From positions 186,001 to 250,000 of the forward strand of contig JALCCG010000003.1 of assembly GCA_023212695.1 (NCBI GenBank): a stretch of DNA of 64,000 bases, in the 5' to 3' direction. Each line of letters begins with the position of its first letter. The first letter of the stretch is position 1. This DNA comes from Sporisorium sorghi. Lineage: Eukaryota; Basidiomycota; Ustilaginomycetes; Ustilaginales; Ustilaginaceae. Below, piece by piece: positions 1-8,519 of the stretch. A program made the translations under genes and the position numbers. The notes under the pieces were generated by a model. The model saw nothing but the letters and a program-made list of their open reading frames with translations, ran no database searches and was not told where the DNA came from.

Positions 1-202
1 AAGCATCAAGCCCGTTCATTTCCGGCATTTCTACATCCAGCGTGATGACATCCGGATCCAATGCCTTTACTTTCTCAACGGCATCCCGCCCATTGTCGGC
101 TGTTCCGACAACCTGAAAGGATGGGTCTCGTTCGATGAAATCGGAGAAGATTCTCCTCATAAATGCGGAATCGTCCACCACCAGCACACGAAAGGGCTTC
201 AT
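1..202 (-). CDS. cheB: CheB chemotaxis methylesterase, N-terminal receiver part (cut by window edge)
   Basis: Only the first 67 codons lie in the window; the rest runs off the left edge. The translation begins [20 protein letters not shown] and continues to [14 protein letters not shown], a response-regulator receiver with the acidic pair DD near residue 10 and the phospho-acceptor Asp in the LDVEMP motif. The DSAFMRR wording and the position just after flhG match CheB, which demethylates chemoreceptors at the membrane when phosphorylated by CheA. A GAGGTGG ribosome site lies just before the ATG. The catalytic domain is not visible, so a stand-alone receiver protein cannot be excluded. Confidence 0.85.
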   Translation of the reverse strand, partial: MKPFRVLVVDDSAFMRRIFSDFIERDPSFQVVGTADNGRDAVEKVKALDPDVITLDVEMPEMNGLDA

Positions 203-239
203 AGATGTCCACCTCAGTTTCCATTATTCCAAATAAGAA

Positions 240-1130
240 TCATTTCGTACGTTTGAGCCAACGATGCATAAATCCTTTGATTCCCTTCGGAGCTTCAGGC
301 TCCGTGGCAGCAGGAGCGGTCATGTAACGAAGTGCGATGCGCCTGATATCACTGGAGGCGTTGCATCGTGGATATGCTGCTGTAAAAGGGATCTGCCGCT
401 TAACAGCCTGCACAACATGCGTGTCGTCTGCTATCGAACCAAGCAGCTTGATATCCAGATCCAGAAATCGCTGGGCAGTCAAAATGATTTTGCCCGCTGC
501 TTCACGAGCCTCAATCTCATCCCCCGCCCGATTGACTATCAGGCTGAACGGAACCTTGGATTCCGTTCCGTGCACCACCTTGATCAGCGCGTAAGCATCG
601 GTGATTGAAGTAGGTTCCGGCGTTGTTACGACGAGGCATTGATCCGCCGAGGTTATAAATTTCATATTTTCCTTCGACAATCCGGCTCCGGTATCAAAGA
701 TGATGTAATCCATCTCTGATGAAATACGCTCAATCTGGGAAATAAAATAATCCATTTCCTCTTCGGACAGCGAGAGCATGTCCGCAAGACCGGATCCGCC
801 CGCTATGTAAGGAAGTTTGTTCGGACCGTACTGAATCACTTCCTCGATGCTCTTCTCCCGGCGTATGAGATGATACAGACTATACCGCGAGCTGACACCC
901 ATCAGAACATCGATATTCGCCATCCCGATATCGGCATCAAACACCAATACTTTTTTGCCCATGGATTGCAAAGTCAGAGCGAAATTCAACGTGAAATTGG
1001 ATTTTCCTACCCCGCCTTTACCACTGCTGACCGTAATAATCTTGGCGGTTCTTGTTGATGGTACCTTGGAGCTGTCCCCCGGCTGCTGGGCCGAAACGAG
1101 CTGTCTAAGCGAATGAGCCTGATCCGTCAT
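240..1130 (-). CDS. flhG: FlhG, MinD/ParA-type ATPase controlling flagellar placement and number
   Basis: This 296-residue protein has a deviant Walker A motif (SGKGGVGKSN, residues 36-45) and the Walker-like IIFDTGAG stretch, typical of the MinD/ParA family. The N-terminus carries DQAHSLR (residues 3-9), which in B. subtilis FlhG activates the GTPase of FlhF. The chosen ATG overlaps the flhF stop as ATGA and follows GGGAGAG at good distance; a longer frame upstream has no better site. Known family role: FlhG with FlhF sets the site and number of flagella and binds FliM/FliY during C-ring assembly. Its place directly after flhF fits this. Confidence 0.93.
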   Translation of the reverse strand: MTDQAHSLRQLVSAQQPGDSSKVPSTRTAKIITVSSGKGGVGKSNFTLNFALTLQSMGKKVLVFDADIGMANIDVLMGVSSRYSLYHLIRREKSIEEVIQYGPNKLPYIAGGSGLADMLSLSEEEMDYFISQIERISSEMDYIIFDTGAGLSKENMKFITSADQCLVVTTPEPTSITDAYALIKVVHGTESKVPFSLIVNRAGDEIEAREAAGKIILTAQRFLDLDIKLLGSIADDTHVVQAVKRQIPFTAAYPRCNASSDIRRIALRYMTAPAATEPEAPKGIKGFMHRWLKRTK

Positions 1131-2566
1131 GTACGAATCTCTCCCAGCAGGAGATTGCATAATCGTTCACTGTCGGCCATAAGCAGATCGTCCGGTACGT
1201 TTTGACCATTGGTCATATAGGACAATCGAAGGTCATGAGCATCGATGAGATTAAACATGGAACCATAACTTCCGGTTTCATCCATCTTCGTGAAGATCAC
1301 CTTATCCAGTGCATATTTGTTGAAATGATCCGCAATTTCAATCATATCGCTGCTCTTGGAGGTCAAGCTGAGAACAAGATAGGTTTCACTTTGATCGGAA
1401 TGGGAGAACAGGCTCTGAAGCTCCGAGACGAGCAATTCATTCCGATAGTTACGGCCGGCTGTATCCATTAATATCAAATCGCAGTCCTGCAGCTTCTGAA
1501 GCGCACGCTGCATGTCCCCGGGAGATTGCACAACTTCCATCGGCACATTAAGAATCGATGCGTAAGTTCGGAGCTGTTCAACGGCAGAGATTCGATACGT
1601 ATCCGAAGTAATGAAGCCAACCTTGCGCTGATGACGAAACAGCTGCTCCGCTGCAATCTTCGCAATCGTTGTAGTCTTGCCAACACCGGTCGGGCCGGCA
1701 ATGTATACAATCCTGGTCTCAGGCTGCACGCCGCCGCCGATGCGTCCCTCAATGAACGCCGCCGCCTGCTTGTAGATCACATCCTGGAGCTCGGCATCAC
1801 TTAACTGCATATGGTTCGCTGTCCATGCCTCTTCTGCAGCCATAAGCCACTCTTCCGTCAGCTTGGCCGAGAGATCCTGCTTCAGCAGCAGATCGCGTAA
1901 GGAATGCAGAGGTTCCGGGAGATGCTGCGCCTCGAGATTTTGCCTCGACAATCTCGCAATCCATTCTTTCATTTCCTTAAGCTCCTCAAGGACTCTTTGC
2001 TCCGATTCGCTTATACCGAGGCGGGAGCTTAAGGATTCCTTCTGCTCTGGGCGGGATGAATCAGTGCTCTGAACAGAGTCAGCGATTATCACCGTATCAT
2101 CGTTTCGAACGCTCACCGGTGCAGCTGTCAGCTGCTGCCCCAAACTGTCCTCGCTCTTTGGCTGAGCGGCAATTTCCTGTGAAGCCGCAGCTTGGCTTAG
2201 CAATTCGGCGAAACGATTAGAGTCAGTCTGTTGTGATACAACGGAATCTACGGTCGTATTGCTCACCTGAAGAGATTCAGTCTGCGAACCGGATCTCGAA
2301 ATTTCGGCTGTTCGCTGATAGGCCTTAGGTACAGCTGCTGTCGGTAGAGAATGCTTCATTTTGTATTCGGCCGGGGCAGAGCCTTTGGATTTCTCCGCCT
2401 GCTCTACCGCAGCGATAACCTCAATTTTCTTTCGGGTAAACATTCCCAGGAATCCGCCTACTTTTGTCTCTTTGGTGCTCAGTATGACGGCATCCGCACC
2501 CAAATCAGTGCGAATATGCTGCATCGCCTCAGGCATCGTGTCGACGATATACCTTTTTACTCTCAT
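1127..2566 (-). CDS. flhF: FlhF, SRP-type GTPase for flagellar positioning
   Basis: The 479-residue protein starts MRVKRYIVDTMPEAMQHIR, the usual FlhF N-terminus. It has a long variable, acidic and Ser/Gln-rich linker (about residues 70-190) and a C-terminal NG domain with the P-loop [10 protein letters not shown] near residue 290, the MDTAGRNYRNE switch and the TKMDETGSYG guanine motif. It is the third SRP-type GTPase beside Ffh and FtsY, both also in this window. It recruits early flagellar parts to the right place on the membrane and is switched by FlhG. The gene overlaps flhA by four bases upstream and flhG by four bases downstream, so translation of the three is probably coupled. Confidence 0.95.
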   Translation of the reverse strand: MRVKRYIVDTMPEAMQHIRTDLGADAVILSTKETKVGGFLGMFTRKKIEVIAAVEQAEKSKGSAPAEYKMKHSLPTAAVPKAYQRTAEISRSGSQTESLQVSNTTVDSVVSQQTDSNRFAELLSQAAASQEIAAQPKSEDSLGQQLTAAPVSVRNDDTVIIADSVQSTDSSRPEQKESLSSRLGISESEQRVLEELKEMKEWIARLSRQNLEAQHLPEPLHSLRDLLLKQDLSAKLTEEWLMAAEEAWTANHMQLSDAELQDVIYKQAAAFIEGRIGGGVQPETRIVYIAGPTGVGKTTTIAKIAAEQLFRHQRKVGFITSDTYRISAVEQLRTYASILNVPMEVVQSPGDMQRALQKLQDCDLILMDTAGRNYRNELLVSELQSLFSHSDQSETYLVLSLTSKSSDMIEIADHFNKYALDKVIFTKMDETGSYGSMFNLIDAHDLRLSYMTNGQNVPDDLLMADSERLCNLLLGEIRT

Positions 2567-4596
2567 AAGTTCACCACTCCGACACTTTGAATTTCGACGT
2601 TTGGCTCGAGCTCACTGTAGGACAATACCGGGATATCCTGCATACTGCGTTCAATGACCTGACGCAAATACATCCTTATGGCTGGAGATGTAAGCAGCAC
2701 AGGCTGCTGTCCCATCTGGATGATCCGGTTCACCTGTTCACTGAGCTTCTGAAATACGCTCTGCGTTGATACCGGGTCCATCGCGAGATAACTCCCCTGG
2801 TCGCTTTGCTGAACGCTTTCGGCAATCTTCTTCTCCAGCTGAGGTCCAACCGTAATGACCCGCATGGCCTCGCCTTCCTGAGCGTACTGCTGGGTAATCT
2901 GCCGCGAGAGGGCCTGCCTTACATATTCAGTCAGAACATCAGGATCTTTGGAATAATGACCGTAATCCGCAAGGGTTTCGAGAATTGTGACCATGTCCCG
3001 GATTGAAATTTTCTCGCGAAGGAGTTTCGCCAATACTTTCTGCACCTCCCCAATCGTCAGAACGGAAGGAATGAGCTCGTCCACAAGCACCGGATAGCTT
3101 TCTCGGATGTTGTCCACCAGCGCCTTGGTTTCCTGGCGTCCAATCAGCTCATGGGCATGTCTCTTAATCAATTCGGTAAGGTGTGTTGCAACAACGGAAG
3201 GTGGATCCACTACGGTGTAGCCAGCGAGATCCGCCCGTTCTTTCATGGCCTCGTCTATCCAGAGTGCAGGCAGTCCAAATGCCGGTTCCGTTGTTTCGAT
3301 TCCCGTCACAGAATCGTCTTCGTATCCAGGACTCATCGCGAGATAGTGATTTAATAATAATTCACCGCCGCCGACAGCATTCCCTTTTATTTTTATGACA
3401 TATTCGTTCGGTTTTAGTTGAATATTGTCGCGAATTCGGATAACCGGCACCACAAGACCCAGCTCCAGTGCGCATTGTCTCCGAATCATAATGATTCGAT
3501 CCAGTAAATCCCCGCCCTGCTGCGCATCGGCGAGCGGGATCAATCCATAACCGAATTCGAATTCGATCGGATCGACCTGAAGCAGGTTGATCACACTTTC
3601 CGGACTTCGAACTTCTTCGATCTGCTGTTCCTCCTCAAGCTGCTCCACTTCGACCTGCTTGCGGTCCAGATTGTTTTGCATCGTTCTGGCTGCAATAAAC
3701 AATATAATGGCGATCGGAGCGGTTGTAATCAGATGAATCGGAGTGAAGAGCCCCAGAAACATCACGGTTCCCGCTACGATATATAGCAGATGTGGATAGG
3801 AGAAGAGCTGTCCTGTGAGATCCTCGGCCAAATTCCCTTCCGATGATGCTCTTGTTACAATCAGACCGGCTGCAGTCGAGATGAGAAGCGCCGGAATCTG
3901 ACTGACCAGTCCATCCCCAATCGTCAGGATCGAGTAAGTACTCATCGCATCACCGAAGGACATGCCGTGAATCGAGATCCCGATGATAAAGCCACCAATC
4001 AGGTTGATCAGCATGATGACAATCGTTGCAATCGCATCACCTTTGACGAATTTGCTCGCACCATCCATGGCTCCGTAGAAATCCGCCTCGCGCTCGATTT
4101 TACTTCTTCGCTCCCTGGCTTGCTGCTCATTGATTAAACCTGCATTCAGATCCGCGTCAATGCTCATCTGTTTACCTGGCATCGCATCGAGTGTAAACCT
4201 TGCCGCAACCTCAGCCACCCGCTCCGAACCTTTGGTAATGACGATGAACTGTACAACGACGAGGATCAGGAAGACGATAAATCCAATCGCGATTTCGCCG
4301 TTTGCTATCCATTTACCGAATGTGGCAACAACTTCCCCTGCATTTGCTTCCGACAGAATCAGCTTGGTTGTCGAAATGTTCAGCGCTACTCGGAAGAGTG
4401 TCGTGATGAGCAATAAGGAAGGAAAAATCGAAAAGTCCAGTGCTTCCTTGGTATTCATGGCCACCAGCAAAATAATAAGCGCCAGCGAAATATTGATGAT
4501 AAGCAGTACATCGAGCAGCCATATCGGGATCGGAAGAATCATCATGAGTACGATGCCAATGACACCCGCAAGGACAGATAGATCTTTTATTTTCAC
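2563..4596 (-). CDS. flhA: FlhA, export-gate protein of the flagellar type III secretion system
   Basis: The 677-residue protein has about eight membrane segments in the first 310 residues and a large cytosolic C-terminal domain from about residue 330. The FHIPEP-family signature lies in the loop ending DAMPGKQMSIDADLNAGLI. FlhA forms the nonameric ring that couples the proton gradient to export and docks substrate-chaperone complexes. The length is normal for Bacillales. It lies 24 bases after flhB and overlaps flhF by four bases, as in the conserved flhB-flhA-flhF-flhG order. Confidence 0.97.
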   Translation of the reverse strand: MKIKDLSVLAGVIGIVLMMILPIPIWLLDVLLIINISLALIILLVAMNTKEALDFSIFPSLLLITTLFRVALNISTTKLILSEANAGEVVATFGKWIANGEIAIGFIVFLILVVVQFIVITKGSERVAEVAARFTLDAMPGKQMSIDADLNAGLINEQQARERRSKIEREADFYGAMDGASKFVKGDAIATIVIMLINLIGGFIIGISIHGMSFGDAMSTYSILTIGDGLVSQIPALLISTAAGLIVTRASSEGNLAEDLTGQLFSYPHLLYIVAGTVMFLGLFTPIHLITTAPIAIILFIAARTMQNNLDRKQVEVEQLEEEQQIEEVRSPESVINLLQVDPIEFEFGYGLIPLADAQQGGDLLDRIIMIRRQCALELGLVVPVIRIRDNIQLKPNEYVIKIKGNAVGGGELLLNHYLAMSPGYEDDSVTGIETTEPAFGLPALWIDEAMKERADLAGYTVVDPPSVVATHLTELIKRHAHELIGRQETKALVDNIRESYPVLVDELIPSVLTIGEVQKVLAKLLREKISIRDMVTILETLADYGHYSKDPDVLTEYVRQALSRQITQQYAQEGEAMRVITVGPQLEKKIAESVQQSDQGSYLAMDPVSTQSVFQKLSEQVNRIIQMGQQPVLLTSPAIRMYLRQVIERSMQDIPVLSYSELEPNVEIQSVGVVNL

Positions 4597-4620
4597 TGCA
4601 CTGACGCCTCCGGTCCCTAG

Positions 4621-5718
4621 TTATTTCGCTTTACCTTTTAGTTTATATACATAGGCCAGCACTTCAGCTACGGCCTGGAACAGGTCTCCCGGAATCGAAT
4701 CCCCGATTTCCGACCGTTGGTACAAAGCTCGTGCCAGCGGCTTATTTTCCATCGTTATAATTCCGTGTTCCTTCGCTATCTCTTTAATCCGCAAGGCCAT
4801 GAAATCCTGGCCCTTCGCAATGATCTGCGGAGCTTCCATCATGGAACCGTCATACTTGATAGCCACTGCAAAGTGGGTCGGGTTCGTAATGATAACGTCG
4901 GCATTCGGAACTTCCTGCGTCATCCGCTGAAGTGCCATCCGACGCTGGCGCTCCCTGATCTTTCCTTTAATGAGCGGATCGCCTTCCATTTTTTTGTACT
5001 CATCTTTAATATCTTGCTTGGACATTCGAATGTTTTTTTCATAATCATACCTTTGGTACATGTAATCCAGAACGGCCAGGATTATGAGGCCAATCGCAAT
5101 CTTAAATCCCAGAGACATGGTGATATCCGCAACGAAATGAAATATGGCATCGGGACCCATGGTTGACAAGGAGGATAATCCCTCTCTGGCAGCCCATAAG
5201 GTGCTGTAAACCAGATAACCGATGATGGTCAATTTAATGACCGACTTCAAAAATTCAACCAAAGAACGCATGGAGAATATGTTTTTGAAGCCTTTGATTG
5301 GATCTAATTTTTCAAACTTCATTTTCAGAGGCTCACCGGTCAACATAAATCCGACTTGCAAATAATTGGAGATCAGCGCAATCACAAAAATCGAAATAAA
5401 TAATGGAGCCAGCAGGAGCAAGATTTGAATGCCATATTCTCCAAACAGCTGCATCACATTGTCTTTTGTAACGTCCATGGAGAGCCGATTAATATAAACA
5501 TCGGTGAATAATCGAACGGTATGGTCTCTCATATAACCGCCGAAGATTAACAGGCAAAAAAAAGCCGCAAGCAAAACCGATGCACCCGATACCTCCATGC
5601 TCTTGGCAACTTGGCCTTTCTTACGCGTATCCTGACGTTTCTTCGGTGTCGCTTTCTCCGTCTTTTCGCCAGCGAACAATTGTAAGTCGACCGGATACCG
5701 GTATGACATCCGCTTCAT
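4621..5718 (-). CDS. flhB: FlhB, substrate-specificity switch of flagellar export
   Basis: FlhB has four membrane segments and a cytosolic tail with the self-cleaving NPTH motif (near residues 279-282). Cleavage there switches export from rod/hook to filament proteins, with FliK as the ruler. Three in-frame ATGs lie close together. The first touches GGAGG directly, the second has six bases of spacing and the third fifteen, so the second is chosen (MKRMSYRYPVDLQLFAGEKT). The ribosome site overlaps the fliR stop codon (TAAGGAGG), which implies coupled translation. A paralogous C-terminal-only copy lies at 36254-36565. Confidence 0.96.
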   Translation of the reverse strand: MKRMSYRYPVDLQLFAGEKTEKATPKKRQDTRKKGQVAKSMEVSGASVLLAAFFCLLIFGGYMRDHTVRLFTDVYINRLSMDVTKDNVMQLFGEYGIQILLLLAPLFISIFVIALISNYLQVGFMLTGEPLKMKFEKLDPIKGFKNIFSMRSLVEFLKSVIKLTIIGYLVYSTLWAAREGLSSLSTMGPDAIFHFVADITMSLGFKIAIGLIILAVLDYMYQRYDYEKNIRMSKQDIKDEYKKMEGDPLIKGKIRERQRRMALQRMTQEVPNADVIITNPTHFAVAIKYDGSMMEAPQIIAKGQDFMALRIKEIAKEHGIITMENKPLARALYQRSEIGDSIPGDLFQAVAEVLAYVYKLKGKAK

Positions 5719-5729
5719 CTCCATCCTCC

Positions 5730-6524
5730 TTATGTCGGCCCGTCGCCAACAACACCGAGCAGCTGCCGGAGCGCTTCAAACATTTTGGCAAACAGATGAT
5801 CAAACAGTGATACAAGCATGGGCATGAGCAGCATCAACAGCACGAGTCCAACGATGATTTTGATAATGATGCCGATAACAAAAACATTGAACTGCGGAGC
5901 CGTTCTTGCCAGAAAGCCAAGTCCTACATCGGTCAGGAACAGGGCTGCTACCAGCGGAGCTGCCATTTGAAGTGCCAGCACAAAAGAGTGCGAGAACGTT
6001 CGAACGAGAAAATCCGTGACATTGCCGTCATGAATCTTTCCAAACACATCGCCTGTAATCGGAATCCAGTCATAACTGTACATGATGGCGTCGAGCAGAT
6101 AATGGTGGCCGTTCATGCTTAAGAACACCAATAAAGCCAGATAGTACTTGAAGTTACCGATCAAAGGTGTTGAGGCACCTGTGAATGGATCAATGACATT
6201 CGCCATACTGAATCCGATCTGAATATCAATTAATGCCCCAGCTGTCTGAACAACGGCCATAATTAGATAAGCAGTAAAACCAAGAAGCAGTCCCACCAAT
6301 ACTTCCTGGACAATCAATATGACGTAGGACAGATCCTGCGGAACCACTTCGCCAAGCCCGAATGAAAAATAGACGATCAGGGCGATGATAGCCGAAAGGG
6401 CTATCTTGTACGAAGTAGGAACACTCCGAGAAGTAAACACAGGCGAAATTACAAAAAAAGATGTTATTCGACAAAAAATAAGCATAAAAACAGGTAAACT
6501 TTGCTGCAACCATTCCATGGACAC
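5730..6524 (-). CDS. fliR: FliR, export-gate membrane protein
   Basis: The 264-residue, very hydrophobic protein has about six membrane segments and starts MSMEWLQQSLPVFMLIFCRI, typical of FliR. FliR, FliQ and FliP form the helical export-gate core through which rod, hook and filament subunits pass. The frame opens with GTG six bases after the fliQ stop; an ATG two codons later is equally possible because the ribosome site is weak. Tight packing in the fliP-fliQ-fliR-flhB order supports the call. Confidence 0.94.
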   Translation of the reverse strand: MSMEWLQQSLPVFMLIFCRITSFFVISPVFTSRSVPTSYKIALSAIIALIVYFSFGLGEVVPQDLSYVILIVQEVLVGLLLGFTAYLIMAVVQTAGALIDIQIGFSMANVIDPFTGASTPLIGNFKYYLALLVFLSMNGHHYLLDAIMYSYDWIPITGDVFGKIHDGNVTDFLVRTFSHSFVLALQMAAPLVAALFLTDVGLGFLARTAPQFNVFVIGIIIKIIVGLVLLMLLMPMLVSLFDHLFAKMFEALRQLLGVVGDGPT

Positions 6525-6529
6525 TCAGC

Positions 6530-6799
6530 CTATCCGATATATTTGTAGAGATTGTCCAAAATACCGTGGGTAAAATCCACTAACGTCGTTAATATCCAAG
6601 GACCAAACAGCAATAATGATACGAGAACGATAACAATTTTCGGCACAAAAGCCAGCGTCTGTTCCTGGATTTGCGTTGTTGCTTGAAAAATACTGATGAT
6701 AAGTCCGACAACAAGTGCGAGAACCATCATCGGTGCGCTCACCTGGAGCACAATATAGACCGCTTGTCCTGCCAGACCGATAATAAATTCAGAGCTCAC
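6530..6799 (-). CDS. fliQ: FliQ, export-gate membrane protein
   Basis: This 89-residue protein has two membrane hairpin segments (about residues 15-40 and 50-75) and starts MSSEFIIGLAGQAVYIVLQV. FliQ subunits surround FliP5-FliR in the secretion gate. The start is GTG, preceded by AGGGGGA at about seven bases. Its length equals the family norm, and it sits between fliP and fliR. Confidence 0.94.
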   Translation of the reverse strand: MSSEFIIGLAGQAVYIVLQVSAPMMVLALVVGLIISIFQATTQIQEQTLAFVPKIVIVLVSLLLFGPWILTTLVDFTHGILDNLYKYIG

Positions 6800-6839
6800 G
6801 GCTTAGTCCCCCTGTATTCGAATTACTTGCCGCTTATTG

Positions 6840-7592
6840 CTATGGGTTAAAGCTCATCAGCATGGATTTAACCACCAGATACCAGCCGTCTACCAGAACA
6901 AAGAGCAAAATCTTGAATGGCAGCGAGATCATGACCGGCGGCAGCATCATCATCCCCATCGCCATCAGTACGCTGGCAACAACGATATCGATGACCAAAA
7001 AAGGGATAAATATCATAAAGCCCATTTGAAAGCCTGTCTTCAGCTCACTAATGGCAAATGCCGGTACCAAAACCGTTAATGGGATATCCTCGTAGGTTTC
7101 GGGCTTCTCCGCACCTGTGTAATTCATAAACAAAAGAAGATCCTTTTCCCGCGTATGGGAGAACATAAACTTCTTCATTGGATCCTGAGCCTTATCCAGT
7201 GCCTCCGTCTGGCTAATCTCACCTTTAAGATAAGGCTGCAGCGCAACGTCATTTATGGATGACAACGTCGGTGCCATAACAAATAAGGTAAGGAAGAGCG
7301 CCAGGCCGATCAACACTTGGTTCGGCGGGGTTTGCATGGTTCCGAGTGAAGTACGGACAAAACCAAGCACGATCACAATCCGTGTGAAACTTGTCATCAG
7401 AACCAGAATTGCTGGTGCAATACTAAGAATCGTGATCAGGAGTATCAAAGACAAGGAGCTTGTCCCCGGCGTGTCTCCTTCATTGCCGATTTGAATATCA
7501 ATGTTCGGAATGGGATCCGCAAATGCCGTATGAGAAAACAAAAATCCAAACAATATAAAAATCGCGATAGTGTAAGAGATCTTTTTATTCAT
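6840..7592 (-). CDS. fliP: FliP, export-gate protein with signal peptide
   Basis: The 250-residue protein starts with a signal peptide (MNKKISYTIAIFILFGFLFS then HTAFA, cleavage likely after AFA), followed by family blocks such as VLGFVRTSLGTMQTPPNQVL. Five FliP copies with one FliR make the entry of the export channel. The start overlaps the fliO stop by four bases (ATGA), so expression is coupled. The length is normal for Gram-positive FliP. Confidence 0.96.
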   Translation of the reverse strand: MNKKISYTIAIFILFGFLFSHTAFADPIPNIDIQIGNEGDTPGTSSLSLILLITILSIAPAILVLMTSFTRIVIVLGFVRTSLGTMQTPPNQVLIGLALFLTLFVMAPTLSSINDVALQPYLKGEISQTEALDKAQDPMKKFMFSHTREKDLLLFMNYTGAEKPETYEDIPLTVLVPAFAISELKTGFQMGFMIFIPFLVIDIVVASVLMAMGMMMLPPVMISLPFKILLFVLVDGWYLVVKSMLMSFNP

Positions 7593-8113
7593 GAATCCTT
7601 ATGATCCTCCCGCAGCAATTCTTCGACCTTTTCTTTCCGGTTCGGTACGCTGCGCAGCTTGGATTCAAACACTTCATGAAATGAAGATGTATCGTCCAAT
7701 TCAATTTCTTCCGGTGGTTTTTCTTTACGGAGTTTTGCCGCCAGTTTCGAAATAAAAGGCGGCAGCGCCCCATTATGTATTCCAGAATCCTGTTCAAATG
7801 CTGCTAGGATAAGAGCAACCTCTGCTGGATCAGAAATTTTGTCCACCAACCGGACGTCTTCGCCAACTCCGATCACATAGATGCTGCCACCAATCTCAAC
7901 GATCTGAAGGGATTTGTTAGGGCCCATCCCAACCGCACCCAATGTGCGAATAGAACGGCCCTGCATCCAGCTCTGATTCTTTTTACTCAGAAAGCGAATC
8001 AGGAACACGATCAACGCAACGATGATGGCAAGAACGATAAAGACATAAAACAACTGTAAATAATACCCGGTAGTACTACTTGAGCTTAATCCATCAGAAG
8101 CTGCCATCATCAT
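7589..8113 (-). CDS. fliO: FliO, assembly factor of the FliP export gate
   Basis: The 174-residue protein has one membrane segment near residues 20-45 (LFYVFIVLAIIVALIVFLI) and a cytosolic SH3-like part containing PNKSLQIVEIGGSIYVIGVG, the typical FliO core. FliO helps FliP oligomerise. An AAGGG site lies about eight bases before the first of three consecutive ATG codons, so the exact first Met is uncertain by one or two codons. It lies between cheY and fliP, as in other Bacillales. Confidence 0.88.
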   Translation of the reverse strand: MMMAASDGLSSSSTTGYYLQLFYVFIVLAIIVALIVFLIRFLSKKNQSWMQGRSIRTLGAVGMGPNKSLQIVEIGGSIYVIGVGEDVRLVDKISDPAEVALILAAFEQDSGIHNGALPPFISKLAAKLRKEKPPEEIELDDTSSFHEVFESKLRSVPNRKEKVEELLREDHKDS

Positions 8114-8124
8114 AAGAGATACCC

Positions 8125-8490
8125 TTATACGCCAAGCGTCTTATTGATGGCTTCAATTACTCTATCCGATTGGAACGGTTTAACGATAAAGTCTTTCGCT
8201 CCTGCCTGAATCGCATCGATCACCATTGCCTGCTGACCCATGGCGGAGCACATAATCACTTTTGCGTTCGCATCAACTTTTTTAATTTCTTTAAGTGCCG
8301 CGATACCATCCATTTCAGGCATCGTAATATCCATCGTGATCAGATCTGGACGGAGTTCTTTAAACTTCTCGATTGCTTGTGCACCGTCCTGTGCTTCCCC
8401 CACAACCTCGAATCCGTTCTTGACCAATATGTCACGGATCATCATTCTCATAAATGCAGCGTCGTCCACAATCAGAATTCGGTTAGCCAT
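8125..8490 (-). CDS. cheY: CheY, chemotaxis response regulator
   Basis: This 121-residue single receiver domain has the acidic pair D9-D10, phospho-acceptor D54 (ITMDITMPEMDG), the conserved Ser of MCSAMG and Lys of FIVKPF. CheY-P binds FliM and FliY on the C-ring and changes the motor's turning bias; FliY, encoded just upstream, removes the phosphate. The gene lies between fliY and fliO, its normal place in Bacillus. Confidence 0.96.
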   Translation of the reverse strand: MANRILIVDDAAFMRMMIRDILVKNGFEVVGEAQDGAQAIEKFKELRPDLITMDITMPEMDGIAALKEIKKVDANAKVIMCSAMGQQAMVIDAIQAGAKDFIVKPFQSDRVIEAINKTLGV

Positions 8491-8519
8491 TGATAAAAAT
8501 CCTCCCTAAAATGTTTGTG